A stretch of 64,000 bases of DNA from Euclidia mi (lineage: Eukaryota; Arthropoda; Insecta; Lepidoptera; Erebidae): positions 68,529,251 to 68,593,250 of the forward strand of contig OX123188.2 in assembly GCA_944739405.2 (NCBI GenBank), given 5' to 3'. Of the stretch, positions 56,351 to 64,000 are shown piece after piece. The notes below the pieces were generated by a model, which saw only the letters and a list, made by a program, of their open reading frames with translations, ran no database searches and was not told the origin of the DNA. The position numbers were made by a program, and so were the translations under genes. Each line of letters opens with the position of its first letter. The stretch's first letter is position 1.

Positions 56351-58825
56351 TTAAAAAGAAAACGATTGTTTTTATCTTTTTCTTAATAAATCATGTGAGG
56401 GTGGCTTGCGATCACGAACCTTGTGAACGTATGCTTGCCTGCCTAGGAGGGCAAATGGTCTCTCTCTAGTCTCGCGTGCAGCCGTTTGTGGACATAGTAT
56501 GTAAAAGTAACAAGACTGAACGTACAGGCCGACTTGCATTATTGCAAGCAAGTGCGTTTGAGTGAAGCGTGCTAGTTATTGTTCTAGTGCAGCTGTAATA
56601 TTGAATTTAGATCCAACACCCAGCTCGGTCGAGATTGTCCTTCGCAGGGCAGCGGCGCTAAATGGTAGATTCGCGTATAAAGTTGTTCGACTAATCGAAT
56701 CGTACATACTAAGTTCATAGTGTATGTGGATTGTAGCGTTTATTTCTTAAATAGACGTGTGACCTGTAGTGCTGTTTAGAAATTTAGACGTGCAGTTGGT
56801 TGGTTCGAGTGTAACTTGACCGCCCATAGTCGAAAGATATTGCTAGCGCCATTATTTTACCGACTCGTATTGTTGATAATACCTAACGGTTTTCGTTTAA
56901 ACGTGATTAGAGCCTAAGTTAAAAGCGGTACTTTTGCTCGTTATGGTTCGGATTTGCACAGACGAATCTCAGTGTTACAATTAAAACTGCTTCTTATTGT
57001 ACGCAAATTTTAACATGTCGTTAGATGCACTAATAAAAATGTTTGGTGTTACCTTACTGTGATTAATAGATGGCACCACTAGTGAAATTTAATTGGAATT
57101 TAAGATTTTATGCGTAAAAGTGACCTATTGTGTGTTTTTAAAATTCATGTGATACGCTGGGAATCTTTACCAAGTGCCCCCGATTTCTTTAGCCAATTCC
57201 AGGTTATGTTTTGAGACGTTGAGGAGTGATACAGTAAAGAAAATACCTTCAGCACAAGGTTTCTAGTAGAAGCTGTTAAACTCGATTATCAAATATAGAA
57301 GAAGATTATTGAGTTATTATTGTAGTGTTATGATAATCAGTGGTCGAAAAAAAAAACAGGTTAGTGGTCGTTAGTGATGATTGTTTGCTTAACCTTTTTC
57401 CCAATTGAGTTGCAAACCTTGTAAGTCGTTGTTGTGGTAGTCTTGTTCTAACTACCCTCGTCTGTGTGACGACAAGCTTTTGAGTTAGCCATAGTTTCCA
57501 CGGGCGGGTAAACAAGACAAGCCGTTGGTGCGCTGTCATAGTATCACTAATGATTGGGTTAGGATAAGTTTTTCACATTTTAGAATCAACCATAAAGTTT
57601 TAACTAGATAATACGGGCTTTGTTTGAACGCCGCGTTCTGGTGTACTTTCTGTCATAGCGAGTACGTATTGATGAATATGTATTCACCATGAGTTTAGTT
57701 GTAACCGCGATAGTTTTATGCCTTTCAGTTAAGAGCAGGCCAGAAGCTTGTTATAAACCATAAACCTTATGGAAAGCGGTTAGGTAAAGAGGTACAAAGG
57801 TTGTCAATAAAGCTCTTTTTTATTTCATTTAGTAGCATACTTGCAAGATTTGATTTATAAGTAAAGCCCATCTTACAAACAAGGCTATGAGAACGAATAG
57901 GCTATTGATGTTATGACGATTCTGCTGGTAATTGTTGAGAATTTGAAAATTATTGTTATCGAACGTGAAGTCGCTGTCAAATAAGCGTACCTACAAGTAC
58001 GCTTATGATCTTAGGAAGGTTTCTGAGGTTCAAGTACCTATAATGCTGACATAGTAAAGAAATAACTTATGAGTGAAGTGGTATTGTCTTCGTGATGCGG
58101 GTCGCAAGCAATATTGCCCCTAGAAAGCGGCATCTGCTCGTAGAGTAGTCCGCGCGGGGTAGTTCGGGAAAGCGATAGCTCTGGATGGTATAGTCGGGTC
58201 TAGCCTTGTAGCGAGGACCATAGCGTGGCCCGGCATTACTAAAGGAAGTGCATTAACATGTGGTGGTTGGACGTAATCATGGATACACTGCCACTCAAAT
58301 GGCTCTTATTTGATTTAAGTTCACTGATTCTAAATTAATCGCTAAAATTGTCTGTCAGTGGTGCTCGACCTGGCTTCTTTTGTGTGACAGGAGCGTGTTG
58401 CAAGAATCGGAAAAAACTCGTTACAGTCTATTGACGATCTTAGTAGTCGTTGCGTTCGCGTAGACAAAATCAGGTTTGGCTGTAGGTACTGGCAGAAAAG
58501 ATGAACAATGAAGAATTGAAAGTTGCGTTATTACAATCTTTATTATTGAGAATAGCCAAGCACCAAGTGAAGTTGTTAAAGAATTTGATAATCACTTAAG
58601 ATTTCGATGTACGGCTATCGAATTAGTCTGAAATAAATGGGTTCTCCATTCAGTGGGTATACTATACGAAGAATCCTTGTAAAATTTCATTCGTGGTCAT
58701 GTTCTCACTACCTACGGCCGTATTTAGTAAAACATATTGTCGAGTTTTAATAGATTTCCACCCGTTCTCAAAGTTTTCTCGCGTGTTGTTGCCTATTATA
58801 AATTTATTAAGTAACTTTTTCAACA
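56351..58825. other. Gene-free stretch of 2.5 kb
   Basis: Less AT-rich than the rest and rich in G and T on the plus strand. No credible ORF. A 10-base inverted pair, ATAAGCGTAC / GTACGCTTAT, is at about 57981-58006. Part of it may be the 5' region of the LINE that follows. Confidence 0.4.
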
Positions 58826-60623
58826 ATGTCGGATACATCCAAGTGCGGTATCTGCAGTGAGTTGTTGACGGATGGTGCTCACTACGCGGCGTGCAACCTC
58901 ACGGTCCACTTCCACTATGGTGGCGTCAACGAAGCCGGATATCGAAGACTCGGCGATCGGAAGTTAATGTGGCCCTGTGGCAAGTGCAAACAGGCAGGGC
59001 CATGCCTGCCTCGCCTAGATCACCGTTATCAACACCCGATTCAACGGTCTTGCAGGAAATACGCGCGCTATCTGACAAATTTGCTACACTGGAAAACATG
59101 AAAGATGACATCGTGGCACTGAGGAATGAATTTGCCGAGTTCAAAACTTCCCTGATTAATCAGCGCCACGAAATGATGAAAGAAGTGACAGGCAAAATTA
59201 ATGACATGGAACAACGAATAGTACAGATTGAAAAAGTTCAAAGTCAAGTTGAAGAGTTACGGACCCGGTTAGATAAATTGGAGGAAGACCAAAACACAAA
59301 AGATCAATGGTCGCGTTCGAACAATATTGAAGTTAAGGGAATACCACAGACAAGTAACGAGAACCTCAATTACGGCCCTGTCACGACCTTGCCGCTCTGA
59401 GCGGCGGCTTAGTGCGGGGCGGCGAGCGGCAAGATCAAATGTATGAAGACGTTCGAAGCACGCCACGAGCCGCCGCGCACAGCGATAACGCGCGCGTTTT
59501 TTTTGGCGCGAATGGCTGAGCGACGAGCGGCGCGGCGGGCGGTGCGGCGAGCGGCGGGAACAAATGTACTGCGACCGAGTCCGACGCCACGACTCCGAGC
59601 GGCACGGACAGCGTTACGCGAGGGACGAACTAGGCGGTTAAACTATTTGTTAAATATTTTGTGGCGGTAATGAATACGGAGACATTTCAAGTCGAAATTT
59701 TAAAACGGTCGCGTGTATGGATAGCAACTCATCCGCTGTATAAATACAAAAATGTTAATAAAACGTTGCGAGATGTAATGAAACAATGTTTTACAGAATG
59801 TAATGGTAGGTTTTAATATAAATCGCAAACATTAAAACATTGTGTAATGTATGTACATATGTACCTATTTAGGTACAGACACAGCTACTATGAAAGTTAA
59901 AAGGTGATTTACCTACCTACTTAACGTAATCTACGTTGTGTAGGTACCTATTCAACGCCTCATTAATTGCGAATATGCATTATTCCTTTGATATAAAATA
60001 CTTGTAAGAAATGAAGATCCAATGTCGACAACTTTGTAGGTATACCGTATAGTTACACAAAGATATTTTGGTTATCGCCATATTTATGGGTAACTCCGTC
60101 GGCCCAAATACGTCCACATTTGCCGCTGCGTTTGCCGCTGCTGTAGGGTCGTGGCGTGCACGACGCTCTGCCGCGCCGCCCGCCGCGACGCGCGCCGCTT
60201 AGACCGATCTCGTGAACAGGCCCTTAGGTTAACGAGAGGTCAATTATCCCATCTCAAAAAATCATATCAACTTTATAACTCGAGTGGCAACAAGTGACAA
60301 AGACCGTATAAAACCAATCATAGTTTGTTTTTGCCAACGGTATGTGATGGAGGACTTTGTAGCAGCTGCCGGACAAGAGCTGAAAACTTCAACTCTGACG
60401 CCCGCTAAAATTGGATTAAACGGAACCAAAAAATATATATTAATGATCATTTAACCATTATGAACAAGCTGTCGTTGTCTAAGGTCAAGAAATCTGCTGC
60501 TGAAACGGGGTTTCGGTATGTCTGGGTCAAAAACGCAAAGATATATGTAAGGAAAAACGACAAGTCGCCTATAGTGGTAATCAAAGCGGAAAAGGATTTG
60601 AAAAAAATTGTTCAAATTTTCTG
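58826..60623 (+). pseudogene. LINE ORF1: PHD-like finger, coiled coil, FP-type tail; interrupted
   Basis: The start MSDTSKCGICSELLTDG and a further Cys pair in WPCGKCKQ form a PHD-like finger. A frameshift near 59000 leads into a frame with a coiled coil of about 100 residues (LQEIRALSDKFATLENMKDD, MEQRIVQIEKVQSQVEELR) and SNNIEVKGIPQTSNENLN. There a Harbinger-like element (59373-60223) intervenes. Afterwards VMEDFVAAAGQELK and, in another frame, YINDHLTIMNKLSLSKVK and YVWVKNAKIYVRKN form the FP-type C-terminal domain, ending at TGA 60621-60623. Layout matches the intact ORF1 at 11170-12339. Confidence 0.85.
59373..60223. mobile_element. PIF/Harbinger-like non-autonomous element
   Basis: Left end CGGCCCTGTCACGA and right end (reversed) GGGCCTGTTCACGA share a Harbinger-type terminus, and TTA flanks both sides (59370-59372 and 60224-60226), the 3-base target of this superfamily. 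Both subterminal zones are GC-rich with GCGGCGAGCGGC-type motifs, unlike the AT-rich surroundings. No transposase is encoded. The insertion splits ORF1 of the surrounding LINE. Confidence 0.7.
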
Positions 60624-61136
60624 ATTTCAATCGTTATTAAAGTTATCGATATAATATCTCATCTGTTTAAGTATCTGTTTTCATTATTTGTAGCGAAAAA
60701 GTTTGAGAATCTTGGTCAAATGTGTGCTAATTGCGTATTCCTACTTGTATTGTGTCGCCGCATGGTACTCTCAAGTAAGTTCATTAGGTGTATTTTTTTG
60801 CAGTGTTACGACTTATCACGCTGCTTTCAACCGTATATAGTGCAAATGACGGTGTATATTTCTACACAGGTGATACCGACTTATGACTGTTAGCTGCGAG
60901 CTACCTGCATCTCGATACCGGCCGACGCCTTTTGTTTCCATTCAAAACATATGTTTCTGTGGAGTAATCTCGATCGAACACTGTGCTTTGCTGTGTCTTT
61001 TATTTCAACTATCCACTACCTCACATAAATATTATAAAAGTTTTTACAGACCTTTATCTTTGAAATTATTAATTATAACGTTAAAATATAATTTATTTTT
61101 GGGCTGTTATTATATAATTGTTAATAATTTGATTAT
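60624..61136. other. Inter-ORF region of the LINE
   Basis: AT-rich spacer between ORF1 and ORF2 with no feature of its own. Confidence 0.45.
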
Positions 61137-61776
61137 AGCTACGCTTAAAGTTTACTATCAAAACGTGCGTGGTCGGCGTACAAAAACGAACAGTGTATTT
61201 CGTGGTGTGTGTCTAGCATCATACGATGTTATTATATTCACGGAAACGTGGCTCGACACAGTTTTTACAATAATGAAATATTTGATGAACGATATCTCGT
61301 ATGGAGACGCGATCGTGATTATTCCCGAAGCGAACAAAAACGTGGTGGAGGTGTTTTGATAGCAGTGAAAAAGGAACTGACGATTGTTGAAAGGCAGGAC
61401 TGGCGCAGCTCTGCTCGGATATTTGGCTGTCCGTAATCCTTAAGAGGTCCAAACAGCAGGTTAGACATAATTTGCATAATTATATGTGCGCTTTATCTAT
61501 GTAAACAAAATCTAGGCAATTCCTATAATACTCAGCTAGGTAATTTCACGCACAACCTAAGCAACTTATTCTTAGCTCATTCACTTGACAAATTTATTTT
61601 GGTGGGAGATTTTAATTTTGGTAATGACGTCGAGTGGTGTCACGGTAACGTGACCACGGGCCAGTTAGTCCCTATAAACATTTCTTCGCAGCACATCACA
61701 GAGTTTTTTGATACACTTAATACCTTTAATATGTCGCAGTATAACGGCGAGCGAAATGTAAATGGCAGATTACTAG
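61137..61776 (+). pseudogene. LINE ORF2: endonuclease, frameshifted
   Basis: LKVYYQNVRGRRTKTNS and YDVIIFTETWLD give the first endonuclease motifs (N and E). After a frameshift near 61260 the next frame has RYLVWRRDRDYSRSEQKRGG and GVLIAVKKEL, and a later one MVGDFNFGNDVEWCHGN with the catalytic aspartate. The region up to NGRLL is then split by a solo LTR at 61777. Order and motifs match residues 15-230 of the intact ORF2 at 7.9-10.8 kb. Confidence 0.85.
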
Positions 61777-62035
61777 TGTGGAGGATAAAGGTGTGGTGTT
61801 CCTCCAACTAGAGAGAGGAGCATCTAACCAAGCTGGGTGATCGTGCTTGGTGGCCTGCAGGCCGACGGACATACTTTGGCACTTGTATATATGCCGCTTG
61901 GCTCGCGAAAGTTGATATCGCGGTTCAGGATTGTTTGAATATTTCCCGCCTTGTTAGTAGTTCTAGTGTGTCGTAGTAGTTTCGTCGTCATTGGTTAGAT
62001 GGCGTTGTGCGAGTGTTATGTAGCTGGCCGCTACA
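61777..62035 (-). mobile_element. Solo LTR, Ty3/gypsy-like, in LINE ORF2
   Basis: Begins TGTGGAGGATAAAGG and ends GGCCGCTACA; the flanking 4-bp repeat CTAG (61773-61776 and 62036-62039) marks the insertion. Without it, the LINE frame runs straight from NGRLL into DLVFCN. TATATA at about 61887-61893 may be the TATA box. The ends resemble the TGTAGCGG/TTACA LTR family at 27177, though the middle does not match. Confidence 0.72.
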
Positions 62036-62039
62036 CTAG

Positions 62040-64000
62040 ATTTAGTATTTTGTAACGACTTAGTAACTGATATTCAAAGTGGGGACCCGCTAGCACAACC
62101 CATTGATTTGCACCACAAACCATTGTTAATTCAAACCCGATTTGTTGATATTCATCAACTCATTGACAAACCTATGCAACGATACATTTTTCTAAAGGCG
62201 ATTATACTGCTATTAAATCTGAACTAGACTTAATTAATTGGTCTCAATTATTACAAACAGTGAGTTTAGAGGATGCAATCGCAACAGTTTATAGCATATT
62301 GTATAAGCTTCGGGATGAGTACATTCCAGTAAAAACTTTAAAAAGTCATCTCACCCTCCTTGGTATACTCCGGCGTTAATAAAAATTATTAGGGAAAAAT
62401 ATAAATACCATAAGAAATATAAAAAATATAAAAAGGTGTCAGATTATCACTTATTTGCCTTACTCCGCAGCAGAGCTATTGACTTAGAAAAAGTAAAATG
62501 CGATTAATTTAAGGAAAAAATTGAGGCTTCGATTGTGAAAGACCCCAAGTCATTTTGGACCGACGTTAAAAGTAAGCGCTTTGTCGGGGCGTTTCCTAAC
62601 TTAATGCACTATCGTGGGATCTCTGCCGATACTGGACAAGATATTAGTGACTTATTTGCCACGTATTTTAAATCTACATTTTTAGAACCCGAACCGACAG
62701 CTGGTGATCAATCCACAACCGGTGAGATCTATAGTAATACAGCAATGTCTGTTAGCACGATTGACACCATTCACGCATATTAAAGCTGCTCAAATCATTG
62801 GATCTTACCAAATCAGGTGGACCGGACCTAATACCTCCAATATTTATAGTCAATTGTGCTGACAGTCTTGTGGAACCTCTTTGTGTTCTATTCAAGCGTT
62901 CTTTATCGGAAGGTGTTGTTCCGAAGATTTGTAAGTCTGCTTACATAACCCCGTTCTTAAAAAAGGGTAATAGAACTGATATCGAGAACTACCGTCCTAT
63001 ATCCAAGATATGCCTCTTTTCTAAGATACTGGAACGTGTGGTTCATACTAATGTTCACGCGGCTTTTAGATCTAGTCTTGGCGACGAGTAGCACGGATTT
63101 TTTACGAACCGTTCAACAACTTCAAATCTACTTCTATCGCACGAGTTTATTACAGATGGAATGGTTCGACGACAGGTTGACGTAATTTTTACTGCTTACA
63201 GCAAGTGTTTTGACCGTATTGACCATCGAGTGCTGCTGAAGAAGCTTTTGCTTGCTGGAATTCATGGAGACTTGTATCGATGGTTCAAATTTTATATAGA
63301 GAACAGAACACAGGCTGTCGTTCTTCAGGGTTACGTCTCAGGATGGAACTCTGTACCATCTGGCGTCCCTCAGGGCTCAATTCTTGGGCCTCTTTTGTTT
63401 ACGCTGTTTATTGCGGATATCAGACAGGGCTCTCATCATTCGTACATCCTACTTTATGCTGATGACATGAAAATTCACAAAGTCATACAAGGCACATCTG
63501 ACGTACATGAATTACAGGAAGACTTAAATAGATTTGAAACATATTGTAGCCGAAACAAGCTCGAACTGAATGTCTCTAAATGCTTCCACATAACATTTAC
63601 ACGTAGAACGTCTTCATTGAACTACACATACACCTTAAATAATAAACCCATCAGTAAAGTGAACAGCATTAAAAACTTAGGAATCATACAGGATAGTAGG
63701 TTACTGTTTGATCAACACATTGACAGCATCGTTAAAAAGGCCTCAAAAGCTCTGGGTTTTATATTACGAACCACGGCCTGTTTCCGTTCTCTAAAACCAG
63801 TAAAGACTTTATACTGTTCTTTCGTACGCAGCCACCTAGAATACGCCTCCCAAGTTTGGAACCCGCAGTACGAGGTTTACAAATCCTGTATTGAAGGCGT
63901 CCAAGGAAAATTTCTTTGCTATCTTCATTAAAAAGCGCAGCAGTGTTCGGTTGATTACGACCATAGATGCAGGAGATACCACTTCCTGTCCTTAGAAATG
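62040..64000 (+). pseudogene. LINE ORF2: end of endonuclease and reverse transcriptase; runs off window
   Basis: DLVFCNDLVTDIQSGDP and IDLHHKPLLIQ close the endonuclease (His present). After broken frames at 62200-62530, 62798-63091 has GGPDLIPPIFIVNC, YRPISKICLFSKILERVVH, then a TAG at 63089-63091 where the family has GEQHGF; the same frame goes on. Motif A reads IFTAYSKCFD, with alanine in place of the catalytic aspartate (codon 63194-63196). GVPQGSILGPLLFTLFIADI and YADD in LLYADDMK follow. The frame ends at 63931 and homology continues in another frame to the window edge. Confidence 0.88.

Overview
The window looks like repeat-dense insect DNA, most probably from a moth or butterfly (Lepidoptera). 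I infer this from the mix of mobile elements: CR1/L2-like LINEs, one with a PHD-finger ORF1, BEL/Pao and Ty3/gypsy LTR elements, Tc1, piggyBac, P-like and hAT DNA transposons, tRNA-derived SINEs, and short 3'-end repeats of kinds I know from Lepidoptera. I found no convincing host gene, tRNA gene, rRNA gene or CRISPR array. Almost every recognisable coding region belongs to a mobile element.

Layout. 0-7 kb: a complete 880-bp non-autonomous hAT element with a BED-finger fragment (135-1014), a LINE 3' end, a gypsy LTR fragment, two hairpin MITEs and long AT-rich stretches without genes. 7.5-12.5 kb: a two-ORF LINE on the minus strand with both ORFs open. 13.2-20 kb: a full-length but dead BEL/Pao element with both LTRs and a 5-bp target duplication. 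20.1-21.1 kb: an internally deleted piggyBac element between TTAA sites. 22-28 kb: remains of a minus-strand Ty3/gypsy element with a strange repeated LTR-leader block. 28.6-32.5 kb: SINE, MITE and LINE fragments. 32.9-37.1 kb: an L2/CR1-like LINE with one stop and one frameshift, followed 16 bp after its stop codon by a solo Pao LTR. 37.7-39.3 kb: an intact Tc1 transposon. 39.4-40.9 kb: decayed piggyBac-like ends built around repeated TTAA palindromes. 41-47.7 kb: mostly unassigned AT-rich DNA. 47.7-52.6 kb: a decayed LINE interrupted by a P-like element that carries a THAP start and 120-bp tandem repeats. 52.6-58.8 kb: a MITE, a perfect palindrome and tRNA-derived SINEs. 58.8-64 kb: another decayed two-ORF LINE, with a Harbinger-like element in ORF1 and a solo LTR in ORF2; it runs off the window.

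Several insertions are nested inside older ones, and some still show exact target duplications. Removing them rejoins the older reading frame, so the order of events can be read. The freshest-looking units are the Tc1 element and the 7.5-12.5 kb LINE; most of the rest is decayed. The pattern suits a heterochromatic or low-recombination region, a sex chromosome or a small-RNA source locus, but sequence alone cannot decide between these.
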